A stretch of DNA of 64,000 nt from the IMG/VR virus record IMGVR_UViG_3300034064_001073, positions 1 to 64,000 of that record. The stretch is one strand, 5' to 3'. A program made the position numbers and the translations under genes. Below are positions 35,101 to 42,740 of this stretch, piece after piece (position 1 is the first letter of the stretch; every line of letters begins with the position of its first letter). Origin of the DNA: a virus. The notes below the pieces were generated by a model. The model saw only the letters and a program-made list of their open reading frames with translations, was not told the origin of the DNA and made no database searches.

Positions 35101-35199
35101 GCCAATGACTAGAACAGACTGGCTAGTATTAGTCGTCATTTGGCCGAGGTTTCCGTCCTGAAGCTCTACATAACTACCAGGTAAATTTACATATGGCAT
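32158..35199 (-). CDS. Contractile tail sheath protein with large insertions
   Basis: 1013 residues. The N-terminus (GSYVELQDGN; SVLVIGTAGKGLTSEPYLV; VREFGATSELTRGASEVKK) and the C-terminus (RTATRPFVGKGLSAPMRAAL, then KDNISGEPIQTVTS and KMKVKLTITPVFELRQI) match phage tail sheath proteins. Typical sheaths are 400-700 residues. The extra length lies mainly at about residues 120-470, a Gly/Thr/Asp-rich beta region with a repeated unit (VGD...G..LGG...NLILTVTEV, then TGDTLVIAG..LGG...DLTLTVTAV). These inserts probably form outward-facing decorations. The AAAGGAGAAAAT ribosome site and GC-richer codons indicate high expression. The sheath contracts to drive the tube into the host envelope. Confidence 0.9.
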   Translation of the reverse strand: MPYVNLPGSYVELQDGNLGQMTTNTSQSVLVIGTAGKGLTSEPYLVTDIASVVREFGATSELTRGASEVKKGGGSNIYLYRLPGTAPSVSGIGADYDDAPAGFKITPIQQSPEAAANYAVAYKHAENYSEVPGAAADQSRIVAELVVVNLATDSIVWMGNAFDGATTDNGEVDVSFDIADVDPGTADGNVETLRITTSVGGSYTGGTYSLAVSGQAIEGDLSSNDYTGLTAESGTVQNQPGDGETWTFRSMPEFNVTLPTGSTPVSYTAAAAVVSIVDGGSAASAQVMLYGLTTTDITDDFFVDRDGGDEGTGLEIDVEVPYATSGAYTTSMITLVEGGQDYMVGDVFYFDGESLGGTSLNNLILTVTEVSGAGSGNAVTGFSVSGTRRIHKPFSTGDTLVIAGEDLGGDGTDDLTLTVTAVTSLGLISQVSKAGTAGIQAITAADVAEEIRVALIATDLPFSITRADNVVTITANGVTNANGVLVYPVGHPYAGYTARPFMTSAASVNGAGIGITVNSSAHGRSRNLGLYPISIDRAFGNVQGGVYMPLSKVASGGVVSSYGLRGALFGELGSAAYMAAHAGFGPSQVTFDAGDAGQSLSLLKRYEKLHTAFEDLDLAAFDFIVPLSVHLNSANIADGLESTFTTDTYPVPGSAKDVLGYLSVVNNGDYTYTYYWSDDGLAAKISSAGLASEAPATALYSEVNFAHLLAKYCHENSSDYKFVHGVIGTTIPEGLNPRAIRAYYGKAPTYVFDGEENAYYVTEDGNGLLGHKFVGGRSDFNNGLKHGGLFLTKDGLIDYAEVNLVLDENNRKVDLGKYISVVAFFGRTTDDLNPRRPNYILNAATMVAGLLPNISVANSLINEKLPQLTIDYRVETKVVDAGCGLGLVLAKSEPNGTTASIADSPTFASPTSDYTRLTTVRIISRLVDQLRTATRPFVGKGLSAPMRAALESAIGEVLKDNISGEPIQTVTSASFKIEQSASDRVLGKMKVKLTITPVFELRQITFSVNLSAQ
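33920..34220 (-). repeat. Internal protein repeat in the sheath insertion
   Basis: Two consecutive copies of a beta-rich unit in the sheath protein. The first reads YMVGDVFYFDGESLGG...NNLILTVTEV and the second PFSTGDTLVIAGEDLGG...DDLTLTVTAV, each followed by a GFSVSG or VSKAG turn. Similar 'VGDTI...G..LGG...NDLT.TVTAV' units are familiar from marine phage structural proteins. The DNA copies are diverged, so this is a protein-level rather than a recent nucleotide repeat. Confidence 0.6.
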
Positions 35200-35219
35200 A
35201 TTTTCTCCTTTGAATTAAA

Positions 35220-35963
35220 TTAACTTGAGGGTGTTATCTGTAGAATAATTTGTTTGAGGACAAGAATACTGGTCCAAGTAAGTTTTTCAATTGAAACAGC
35301 ATATTTTAAAGTTCTTTTGTGCCTAAGTGCTTCCGTATCATCTCCTGTGTCCTCAACAAATGTGAAGTCTAGGACCCCACTGTATTTAACATACCATAGA
35401 TAAGTCTTTATAATATCTGCAATCCATTCCTTGATTTGGTCAGCTTCATGTGCAGTTTTTGCATAGACACTTAAGCCAATATTGTAGTCTAATCTCTGGC
35501 CATAAATATAAACCTCAGAACTGTCGTCTTGAGGGTCAATGTACTTCCCAAGAAGAATACTTGTAACCATTCTACGAGAAGGCGAATTTACTGGGCCAGA
35601 GCCTGCAGCGCCTGGTTTCCCATCTGAAACTTTAAATATAATTGTTGGTGTCTCACTCTCAACGTTGATAATTGGACGCTGAATTATAAGACGATCGTTA
35701 TTCAGCCAAGCAGGTTTCATTGTGGAAGTTGCCATATCTATAACTTGCTGGAGTATTTCCATTACTTCATAGATTGTGTTAACTTTGAATTTCTCGTTCT
35801 GAAGTTTAACTATAGCACGCCCGCCAGGCTCAAGGATTATGTTATTAGGAATAGGCTGTAAGACTACATTACCTAAGTTCTCAGACTCCATAATATTTAC
35901 AAGTGTTGTCTGTTGAGCTTCACTCAGATCTTTCAGTAGCTGTGGAGTTAATGGATTTAACAT
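35220..35963 (-). CDS. Probable tail terminator or tail completion protein
   Basis: 247 residues from ATG 35963-35961. The open frame could start five codons earlier at a TTG, but the ATG has an AGGAA site six bases upstream and overlaps the previous stop as TAATG, so I chose it. The N-terminus is helical; residues about 60-190 form a beta/alpha part with TPTIIFKVSDG, VTSILLGKYI and VYIYGQRLDYNIGLSVYAKT followed by a helix (AHEADQIKEWIADIIKTYL), which resembles tail completion/terminator proteins that cap the tube end. It lies directly before the sheath gene and after a connector-type gene, the usual place for such proteins. Family assignment is tentative. Confidence 0.55.
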   Translation of the reverse strand: MLNPLTPQLLKDLSEAQQTTLVNIMESENLGNVVLQPIPNNIILEPGGRAIVKLQNEKFKVNTIYEVMEILQQVIDMATSTMKPAWLNNDRLIIQRPIINVESETPTIIFKVSDGKPGAAGSGPVNSPSRRMVTSILLGKYIDPQDDSSEVYIYGQRLDYNIGLSVYAKTAHEADQIKEWIADIIKTYLWYVKYSGVLDFTFVEDTGDDTEALRHKRTLKYAVSIEKLTWTSILVLKQIILQITPSS

Positions 35964-36511
35964 TAGTATTTCCTGCAATATAAGATTATGTATTCTATCC
36001 GGCCAGTGTCTGAGCGTTTTTCATTCAAAGTATTAATTGTCCAAGTAATCCCTCTTCTTTCTGGCTTTAAAAGATTCCCATCTACGTCCAAGGAAAGCTC
36101 TATTACTTTGTCTTCATAGTCTACTTTGATTGTGTTTTGAAAATAAAACTTACAGAATTGTTTTTTGCTTCTACCAATCTCAGTAAGCAAAGAGGCGCCT
36201 GCCTTTTCCTGGTCACTACCAATCTCAACTTTGAAAGTGTCGACATAATGCTCATCCCATAGATAGCCTTCACCCAGACAAATTGTACATCTTTGGTGGC
36301 CTTGTCCTTCTTTTGCCACATTGCAAGAACAAGGAATTCTGTACCTATTGTCATTGCGTCTAAATTTACGAAGCATTACTTTGAATGCTTTTGGGATTTC
36401 ATAGACTGAACCTTCAAAAGTATCCTTGGTTTCTTTGCGCAAGTCTACTTCTTTTTGTGTAATCTTTGGACCTGAACTTGTGCGGTAAAAGCGACTTCTT
36501 CCTACTGACAT
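35963..36511 (-). CDS. Zinc-knuckle head-tail connector-type protein
   Basis: 182 residues. It has a cysteine cluster, CSCN then CTICLGEGY (about residues 61-83), of the CxC...CxxCxGxG kind seen in DnaJ-like zinc fingers, flanked by beta-rich sequence (WTINTLN, RIEYIILYCRKY at the end). A role in head completion or head-tail joining is inferred from the position between head genes and the tail terminator/sheath genes. The zinc site probably stabilises a small fold. The start has a perfect GGAGG site four bases upstream, and the stop overlaps the next ATG. Metal binding is inferred from the cysteine spacing. Confidence 0.6.
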   Translation of the reverse strand: MSVGRSRFYRTSSGPKITQKEVDLRKETKDTFEGSVYEIPKAFKVMLRKFRRNDNRYRIPCSCNVAKEGQGHQRCTICLGEGYLWDEHYVDTFKVEIGSDQEKAGASLLTEIGRSKKQFCKFYFQNTIKVDYEDKVIELSLDVDGNLLKPERRGITWTINTLNEKRSDTGRIEYIILYCRKY

Positions 36512-36520
36512 TAGTCCTCC

Positions 36521-37609
36521 TTAACTTCCAGTATCTGGCCAGTTCCCATTTATATTTCTATAGATGTACCGGTAACGATAACGATTTTGGTACGCATAGT
36601 CTGGGTAGTATCTGTAAGATCCAGGTAGCCTGGTCTTGACGTTAACACTAGGGGCGAATCTAGGCATGTTATCAATTGATCTACCAAAGGCAGGATAGTC
36701 TGCTCCCATATATCCTTTTATAGCCATACCAGCATTAAGGCTAGCACCATAAGAAAGGTTGCCATTGCTATGAAGAATTCTATGTAAGTCTTCATCACGC
36801 TTTCTCATCTGCTCAATCTTAACTTTTAATGCAGCAGCGTTGTCAGCCCATTCAACTTTAAGATCGCCAAGTTGCTTGGCACGAGGTGCTCCAAGCGCAA
36901 GTGAAATATTCTCTATAAGATCAATTGAGCTATTAATAATTACATATTCACTCTTAACATAGTTAAGCCATTTTTCTGTGCCATTCTGTCTTGGCATGTC
37001 AAAAATCATAGCGTCTACAACTTTTGAATATCTATAGATAAGATAGTTAACAGTGTCTGCGTCGACGTCGCCTACGATACTACCAACGCTAGATAAGACT
37101 TGGTCATAGGTTGCATACATAGGAGTGTATCTACTAGTAAACCAAGACTCATCCTCTATGCCAATGGAACCAACATCAGCCCCAACTTCTTTGATACCTC
37201 TGATCTCAATGACATATTGATTATTATTAAGTAAAGTATCAAACCCTTCATCTTGAGAATAGGAATTAGATACGTCATCACTTGGAGTAATAGTAAACGG
37301 GATAAGACTTGTGAACATGATAGGAACAAGTGCTGTACCAACATTTATTTCAAAGTAAGCCCACCACTCACCAACTTGCGCATCATCAGCAGTCAGGTAA
37401 CTATAAGTATATTGACCATATTTACTTGGCGCGCCAGGATCGTCTTGGTAGACAATTGCATCATCTTCAAGGTTCACACCAGGAAGTCCTGGCTTTCTAC
37501 CATAAGGATAGATAGACACAAGAGGATTAAGTCCATTAGCTAGATAGCCATTGCCATCTCTAACTTGGCAAACAATATCAACTGTTTCTCCTTGTATTAC
37601 GGTTAACAT
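36521..37609 (-). CDS. Neck or connector protein with beta-sandwich N-terminus
   Basis: 362 residues. The first 120 residues look like a beta-sandwich domain (QGETVDIVCQVRDGNGYLANG, then SIYPYG, GQYTYSYLTADDAQVGEWWAYFEI), similar in style to the N-terminal domains of neck or fibre-attachment proteins. Residues about 140-285 are helical (VNYLIYRYSKVVDAMIFDM; AALKVKIEQMRKRDEDL). The C-terminus is very rich in Tyr, Arg and Asn (residues about 325-355). No enzyme motif is seen. The gene lies between an Ig-domain protein and the zinc-knuckle connector, so a head-tail interface role is likely. AAGGGA precedes the ATG. Confidence 0.55.
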   Translation of the reverse strand: MLTVIQGETVDIVCQVRDGNGYLANGLNPLVSIYPYGRKPGLPGVNLEDDAIVYQDDPGAPSKYGQYTYSYLTADDAQVGEWWAYFEINVGTALVPIMFTSLIPFTITPSDDVSNSYSQDEGFDTLLNNNQYVIEIRGIKEVGADVGSIGIEDESWFTSRYTPMYATYDQVLSSVGSIVGDVDADTVNYLIYRYSKVVDAMIFDMPRQNGTEKWLNYVKSEYVIINSSIDLIENISLALGAPRAKQLGDLKVEWADNAAALKVKIEQMRKRDEDLHRILHSNGNLSYGASLNAGMAIKGYMGADYPAFGRSIDNMPRFAPSVNVKTRLPGSYRYYPDYAYQNRYRYRYIYRNINGNWPDTGS

Positions 37610-37610
37610 A

Positions 37611-38717
37611 TTATTCCCTTATTATGTTAATGATAATTTTTTTGCCATTAACAATCCAAGAGTAGCCAACGCCGACCGCATCTTGATTGCCATCCATAAC
37701 ATTTCTAAACAACTTAATTGTATCTGCCGTAACAGAACTTGGATCAATGTTCTTATTAAAAGTAAGAATAATTTGTTTAGTTTTCAAGGATATATTACTA
37801 GAGCCATATTCTGGTTCAATTTTTACCAATTGAAACTCAGTTGCTGCTTCATTAATCTCTGCTTGAGTAGGAGCATCAAGCCCAATAGGGCTTTGTGAAA
37901 CCGTACTCGGCAACTCTTTGACTTGGTTAACAGCAGTAGAGAAGTCTATCTTATAAGTATCAGCCAAGTATTCAATTGGTCGTAAGTTTATAGTCCAAAC
38001 ATCACCAATCTTAAAGGAGTCGTTTGCGCCTCCTAGGAATTCAAGATAGATGTCTTTATCTTTTGATATTTTATTTCTTCCAGTAAGAGGAAACAAATCA
38101 AAATATATATCTGGCTCGCTTTCAAAAGACCATCTTACTTTACAAGAAGAAGAGTTACCTGCTTTGATTACTTCGACAACAATAACATCATTAAGCTCAC
38201 CTACATAGTAGCCAGACGCTTTTAATGTTCCGTCTCCTGTAGAAGTAATAAGGTCTTTCTCTGCATCAAACACAGTTCGAGATCCAATATAACTCCACTC
38301 ATTACCAGGAGTAGCGGAGCCACTAATCAGTAAACGATAATCTGTTTTTTCTTGTAAGAAAGACTTTGGTCTAATAATAATTTTGCTTTTAACATCAACG
38401 TCATAGGCATAACTCATTTGCTCTTCAAGAGGTTCGCCCGAGGCGTCACATCTTATAACCTCTAGCTCAACTGGAACTTCACCTTTTAGATGCAAGCTCT
38501 CAAGGACTTTAGAGTAAGAAGTCTCATTGGAGAATCTGTAAAGCTTTTCTTCAAACTCAATACCCGTAACAATATGGTTATCTGGGCCAACTAAACTAAT
38601 ACTATTCTCAGCAAGAAACTCAGAGACTTCTTGATTAAAAAGAATTTCAATCTTTTCCCCTGTGGGAAAAACATTAAAGCCATCATCTGGCCAGACTGAA
38701 TGAATAGTAAAAGCCAT
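37611..38717 (-). CDS. Virion protein with Ig-like (Big_5/SbsA type) domains
   Basis: 368 residues. The N-terminus (VWPDDGFNVFPTGEKIEILF) and the C-terminal part (IEPEYGSSNISLKTKQIILTF then NKNIDPSSV) both show the pattern of SbsA/Big_5 Ig-like domains: P-x-x-G at the start, then I-x-I/L-x-F-N, then a strand and an S/D turn. The middle (about 160-255) is another beta domain with a KASGYYVGELND and GDVWTIN framing. Ig-like domains in phage proteins usually bind weakly to cell-surface sugars or decorate the particle. The gene follows the promoter downstream of the capsid terminator and precedes connector genes. Decoration of neck or head is inferred. Confidence 0.6.
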   Translation of the reverse strand: MAFTIHSVWPDDGFNVFPTGEKIEILFNQEVSEFLAENSISLVGPDNHIVTGIEFEEKLYRFSNETSYSKVLESLHLKGEVPVELEVIRCDASGEPLEEQMSYAYDVDVKSKIIIRPKSFLQEKTDYRLLISGSATPGNEWSYIGSRTVFDAEKDLITSTGDGTLKASGYYVGELNDVIVVEVIKAGNSSSCKVRWSFESEPDIYFDLFPLTGRNKISKDKDIYLEFLGGANDSFKIGDVWTINLRPIEYLADTYKIDFSTAVNQVKELPSTVSQSPIGLDAPTQAEINEAATEFQLVKIEPEYGSSNISLKTKQIILTFNKNIDPSSVTADTIKLFRNVMDGNQDAVGVGYSWIVNGKKIIINIIRE

Positions 38718-38719
38718 CT

Positions 38720-38938
38720 CTAGAACTCCTCAATGTAAGATTCAAGAGTGCACTCAACCTCGCAACCAGTAACTAGTGTAATTTGCTGAGTTTCAAGACT
38801 CTCCGCCTCTATAGCACAATCCTCACTTTCCATAATAGCCTGATGCTCTTCAAAGGCTAGCCTTCTAAATAGGGCATCCATGTCTTTGCTGGATGTAACA
38901 GTTGCAAGCGCAAGGGCAATTTTATCTTCTAAACTCAT
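38720..38938 (-). CDS. Small acidic protein of unknown function
   Basis: 72 residues starting MSLEDKIALALATVTSSKDMD. A GTG two codons upstream is also in frame, but AGGAG lies five bases before the ATG at 38938-38936, so the ATG is chosen. The protein is helical at first (MDALFRRLAFEEHQAIMESEDC) and strongly acidic, with three cysteines in the second half. It is the first gene after the capsid terminator and the candidate extended -10 promoter, so it probably leads a new transcription unit. I recognise no family. Confidence 0.65.
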   Translation of the reverse strand: MSLEDKIALALATVTSSKDMDALFRRLAFEEHQAIMESEDCAIEAESLETQQITLVTGCEVECTLESYIEEF

Positions 38939-38971
38939 ATGCACTCCTAGTAATAATATCTGGCTACGGAC

Positions 38972-38980
38972 ATTATAACA
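38972..38980 (-). promoter_or_regulatory. Candidate extended -10 promoter
   Basis: The minus strand reads TGTTATAAT, a perfect TGn plus TATAAT extended -10 box. It lies immediately after the T tract of the capsid terminator and 34 bases before the next ATG. No clear -35 box is seen at 17 bases, as is usual for extended -10 promoters. It would restart transcription of connector and tail genes by host sigma-70-type RNA polymerase. Confidence 0.6.
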
Positions 38981-39019
38981 AAAGAAAGCCCCCAGGCCTT
39001 TCGACCCAGGGGCTTTTTA
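38978..39019 (-). terminator. Intrinsic terminator after the major capsid gene
   Basis: The minus strand carries a GC-rich hairpin (arm AAAGCCCCTGG, loop including CGAAAG, arm CCTGGGGGCTTT) followed by CTTTTGTT. It lies about 27 bases after the capsid stop. On the plus strand the same hairpin is followed by TTTTT, so it may work in both directions. Confidence 0.87.
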
Positions 39020-39045
39020 TCTATTAGCTATTAGCTAGTGGTTAA

Positions 39046-40332
39046 TTAGTAACCAACGACTGGCTTAGTACCTGGAACAACCGCAGCAAAGTTACCACCC
39101 ACTGTAGGATCGTAGACAGGACGTGCAATCTCAGGAGAGTAGTAGTTCTGATCGCAGAAGACATTCTTAAGCGTGATTGAACCCTGACCTTCGTTGTACA
39201 TGAAGATACCCCACTTCTCTGACCACTTCATCTTGAAGGTCTCAAAGTACTTGTCCTCCCACTCATCAGCAACAATGCCTGAGCCAACAATTAGAGCACC
39301 AAGTGACTTGCTATCGCAAAGAACGATATCGGTAAGCTTAGTAGCAGGATCGTAAGGCATAAAGCGTGAAGTGACAATGCGGAGACCAAACGGAAGACCA
39401 AGAGGAAGCTGAGGAGCAGCTGTAATGGCGTTAACGTTGAAGTCCTTAAGAGTAGCAGGATTGCCACCTGCAACAGGTGAAGCACCAAGCTGGCCGCGTG
39501 AATAACCCTTTGAAAGAACACCCTTAACGGCGTCAGGAACACCACTAACGTTAGCAGCCGAACCCGAATAGTTACCAAATAGATTGGAGCTACCGCTCTG
39601 CATGGCAAATGCACGAAGGACGGGGTCGCGGACAAACATAAGGTAAGTAAGAGGATGGCAGATTAGCGTATCAGGTGTAAAGCCTCTCTGAATGAGAAGG
39701 TGATATGCATTGAAAATATCATCCATGGTAAGGGTACCATTGGTCTTCATCGTGATGTCACGACCAGTCGTGATACCAAGAGCTGACTGCTGAGGATTGA
39801 CGTTATCAAATGCAGGAACGCTGATGTTCGTGATATGCTTGGCGATTTCGGTCTCCTTGCGGCGAGCGAAAGCACGACCAGCCTCACGGGCAAGGTAACC
39901 AAGGAGATTCCAATTGGAAGCCTTGATAGCCTCTTGCGTAAGGGAGATCATAACACCCCACTTGTCAATGGCGGCCGTAGCCATACCACCGCCAGTTGTC
40001 ACACGCTCTTCACGGTAACCTTCAAGCTCAGTGACCTTATGGACAGTGAAAGCTGAAAGGGCAGGAAGGCGGAACTCAGTGATACCATCCGGTGCAGGAA
40101 TGGTGTCAAGGAGTGGGGTAAGATTGAGCATAGGCTCCATCGGCTCCATCATAATCTCAACAATTGAGTGCTTGACCCAGGGCCCAAGCTCAGCTGATGT
40201 AATCGCGTCTTCGATTGAAAGACGTGAGTCGCTGCTATGGTCTGAGCCAGGAAGCCAACCGTTGTTCTTGATGAGCGCTGTAAGCTCACTCTGATCAGCA
40301 ATTTCTAGGTTCTTATGCTTTAGTCTTGACAT
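39046..40332 (-). CDS. Major capsid protein (HK97-fold type)
   Basis: 428 residues. The layout fits large myovirus capsid proteins: an N-terminal arm, an E-loop-like stretch after TEFRLPALSAFTVHKVTELEGYREE, a long helical segment (SNWNLLGYLAREAGRAFARRKETEIAK), the P-domain/A-domain region with TPDTLICHPLTYLMFVRDP, and a late GIFMYNEGQGSITLKN strand. It is the shell subunit. Gene order (protease, then other head proteins, then this gene) and a strong AAGGAGAAC ribosome site, GC-rich codons and a dedicated terminator all mark it as the most expressed head gene. The N-terminal 60 residues may be cut by the prohead protease, but no site is claimed. Confidence 0.88.
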   Translation of the reverse strand: MSRLKHKNLEIADQSELTALIKNNGWLPGSDHSSDSRLSIEDAITSAELGPWVKHSIVEIMMEPMEPMLNLTPLLDTIPAPDGITEFRLPALSAFTVHKVTELEGYREERVTTGGGMATAAIDKWGVMISLTQEAIKASNWNLLGYLAREAGRAFARRKETEIAKHITNISVPAFDNVNPQQSALGITTGRDITMKTNGTLTMDDIFNAYHLLIQRGFTPDTLICHPLTYLMFVRDPVLRAFAMQSGSSNLFGNYSGSAANVSGVPDAVKGVLSKGYSRGQLGASPVAGGNPATLKDFNVNAITAAPQLPLGLPFGLRIVTSRFMPYDPATKLTDIVLCDSKSLGALIVGSGIVADEWEDKYFETFKMKWSEKWGIFMYNEGQGSITLKNVFCDQNYYSPEIARPVYDPTVGGNFAAVVPGTKPVVGY

Positions 40333-40366
40333 TTTTCGGTTCTCCTTATTGAGATTATGATTTTAA

Positions 40367-41857
40367 TTAGAGTAGGACGCGCACGATGGCAGCGAACTGA
40401 CCACCGAATGACTGATGAATTTCTGCAGGATGACCATCGTTAGCCGAACCAGGAGTACGATCAGCAAGTGACACGCCTTCGTAATCATGGAAAGTCTTAA
40501 CAGCAGCAAGATCAGCCTTAGGTGAACGGTCAAGTGTATAGCACTTACCAACAATGTCCTCTGGACGATGGAACGCAGTAGTAGCCATGTCTACTGAGCC
40601 AGTAGTGCCTTCGGTATCGGTCTCGTCAGGACGGGCAATGTAAGGAACAAAGTTAGAATACTTGTCATAAGCAAGATAATCGCCAGGCCTGACTGTACCA
40701 GTCACTGAGGCAAAAACCTTAGCAGGAGCTGCGGCTGTATCAACTGCAGGAGCAGGTGAGTACGAAAACTTAACAAGATCTGTTGCAACTAGACCAGTAG
40801 GAATAGCGTCGCCGCCAGCCTCATAAAGGAAAAGAATGCCAAGGTCACGGTCAAGGAACCAATCACCAGCCGCTTTTAGCGCGTTGGGGCTATTCTTCTC
40901 TTTCTTAAGAAGACCAGTGGTCTTTATGGTAGTAGAAGTACTGTTAGTCACAACTAGCGGATTATAAACATTGCTTTCAACACCCTTTGTGCCAAGAGCA
41001 AGAGCAACCCAGTCTGTAGCAGTAAGATCTGCATAACGATCTGCAAGTAATGTTGTCTTTAGAACTGATTCACTTCCAAGGAACCACTTAGCCGAACCAC
41101 TTTCAAGGTGAGAAAGAGCGGAGACTTTATTCCCAGAAATAGCAGGAACAGCCTCTGAGCCATTTGTTGCAGGAGCAACAGGAAGACGAAGAGTATGATC
41201 CTGGCCAGTCCAGAAGGTTGACTTATTCTCACGACGATAGTTCATGAAACGAAGTTTATTAGGCTGAGTACCATCGCCGCCAGCCCAAGCGTAAACCACG
41301 TTAGCAGCAATACCAATGGGACGAGAAACAAGAGCATCGCAAGTCTCAGCTCCACCAATAAGACCACGGCTACGAAGTCGCTTGGTAAGATTAAGCTCGG
41401 GGAAGGCATCGCCCGCTCCGTCGCTGCTCTTTAAATATGTTTTGGCCGCAGTAACAGGAAGACCAGTACCAAGGTCTTCAATCTGCTCTTCCACGTCCTC
41501 TGCCGTATACTGAAGAATTGCGTCGCCATCTGCAGCCGCCTTCCAAGCAAGACGAATACCAGCAGGAACAAGACGACCTACAGTGCCATGATTAATGGTT
41601 GAGGTGGCATTCTCTCCGTTAAGGGTCTCGCGGGTGAGGGCGACAAGCTTACCAGGCATAACAACAACCTTATCGGTGAAGACGTGACGCTGATAGTCGT
41701 AAGTGAAATAGCCAGCGGCTGAGTTAGTCGCAGTAGCGCTGACAGGAAGCCAAGCCGCTGCGGCAAGGTCATTTTGAGGAGCAACCGTGTCGCCGTGCGT
41801 AGGGGCGATAATCGGCTTACCGTAATCGATATCTCTAAACTTTCTGTATGTTGCCAT
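40367..41857 (-). CDS. Abundant virion protein, probable capsid decoration or cement protein
   Basis: 496 residues. Beta-rich and Ala/Thr/Gly-rich with few charged helices. It starts MATYRKFRDIDYGKPI and ends QSFGGQFAAIVRVLL. I recognise no family motif. It sits immediately before the major capsid gene, the usual place for decoration or cement proteins. It shares that gene's high-expression features: a TAGGAGAAAA ribosome site and GC-richer codons than surrounding genes. Repeated strand-turn segments (VVVMPGKLVALTRETLNG; SVTGTVRPGDYLAYDK) suggest surface beta domains. Cement or head-stabilising function is inferred from context. It could also be a second shell or vertex protein. Confidence 0.6.
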   Translation of the reverse strand: MATYRKFRDIDYGKPIIAPTHGDTVAPQNDLAAAAWLPVSATATNSAAGYFTYDYQRHVFTDKVVVMPGKLVALTRETLNGENATSTINHGTVGRLVPAGIRLAWKAAADGDAILQYTAEDVEEQIEDLGTGLPVTAAKTYLKSSDGAGDAFPELNLTKRLRSRGLIGGAETCDALVSRPIGIAANVVYAWAGGDGTQPNKLRFMNYRRENKSTFWTGQDHTLRLPVAPATNGSEAVPAISGNKVSALSHLESGSAKWFLGSESVLKTTLLADRYADLTATDWVALALGTKGVESNVYNPLVVTNSTSTTIKTTGLLKKEKNSPNALKAAGDWFLDRDLGILFLYEAGGDAIPTGLVATDLVKFSYSPAPAVDTAAAPAKVFASVTGTVRPGDYLAYDKYSNFVPYIARPDETDTEGTTGSVDMATTAFHRPEDIVGKCYTLDRSPKADLAAVKTFHDYEGVSLADRTPGSANDGHPAEIHQSFGGQFAAIVRVLL

Positions 41858-41879
41858 AATTTTCTCCTATAATTTGGGG

Positions 41880-42695
41880 TTAGACTTTCACGTCTAGTGG
41901 GTTAAACTTTCCTGAAACAAAGCCAGAACGCACTTGTTGAACAAGATAGTTCTCAGCTTTATTTATATCATGATTTCGTAATTCTTTGTATTTACTAGCC
42001 ACTCTTCGCTCTACAGATGTCCAGTATTCTGGTGTAATATCCATTGCATCTTCAATGGTATTTACATCAAGCTTCTTACCAAGCTCTTTAGGCTCAGCAG
42101 AATCTTCAATGATAATCTCTTCTGACTCTGAACTATCGGCAACCTCAGTTGTCGCTTCTTCGGCCGAATCCATTGGGCCACTCATTTCTTCTTCAATTTC
42201 CTCACCGGAAGATTCACTTGGAATTTCCATGCCAGCAGTCTGAAGAGAGGAACCAAGTTGCCACTGCCACTTCTGATGCATATCAATACGCTCAGCTACG
42301 AAGTTTGCAACACCTTGCTCATTGGCAGCATTAGCCATGTCAAAGACATCCTTAAGCATAGCAAGCATCACCACATTCTTCTTGTACATATCAAGAGCAA
42401 GTTCACTTGCTTCAGTAGTCATAGAATCATCTTTGATTGATGCAGTCTCGACCATGTAAGTAAGAGAGTGAGGAAATGAACCAAGCTTGCGGATATTTTC
42501 AGCAAGTGGGTCTACTGAACTAGAGTAGATGTCATCATAGATATTTCCAAATAGCTCATGATACTGAGCAAAATCAGGGCCAGCAACATTCCAATGTGCA
42601 CGATGTGCAGTAGAGTACAGAGCAATTACATTGCTAAGCAGGCCTTTGAGGGCATCAGCCACTTGAGCTGTACTAGTTGTCATTTCAGTTTCCAT
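41880..42695 (-). CDS. Dps/ferritin-like protein with acidic C-terminal extension
   Basis: 271 residues. Residues about 10-160 match the Dps four-helix family: LKGLLSNVIALYSTAHRAHWNV, GPDFAQYHELFG, DPLAENIRKLGSFP and a late helix with AERIDMHQKWQWQLGSSL. Ferroxidase positions of E. coli Dps (H51, H63, D67, D78, E82) map to H34, H46, G50, D62 and E66 with a one-residue insertion, so four of five are kept and D67 is lost. Residues about 165-215 are very acidic Ser/Glu-rich, followed by a helical C-terminal domain (PEYWTSVERRVASKYKEL). It lies between the prohead protease and the capsid genes, the normal scaffold position, with a perfect GGAGG site and a candidate promoter. It may be an internal head, DNA-protecting or scaffold-like protein; iron oxidation is uncertain. 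Confidence 0.82.
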   Translation of the reverse strand: METEMTTSTAQVADALKGLLSNVIALYSTAHRAHWNVAGPDFAQYHELFGNIYDDIYSSSVDPLAENIRKLGSFPHSLTYMVETASIKDDSMTTEASELALDMYKKNVVMLAMLKDVFDMANAANEQGVANFVAERIDMHQKWQWQLGSSLQTAGMEIPSESSGEEIEEEMSGPMDSAEEATTEVADSSESEEIIIEDSAEPKELGKKLDVNTIEDAMDITPEYWTSVERRVASKYKELRNHDINKAENYLVQQVRSGFVSGKFNPLDVKV

Positions 42696-42740
42696 ATTAT
42701 TCCTCCAAAAGGATTAAGTTAAATTAATAATTACATAGTG

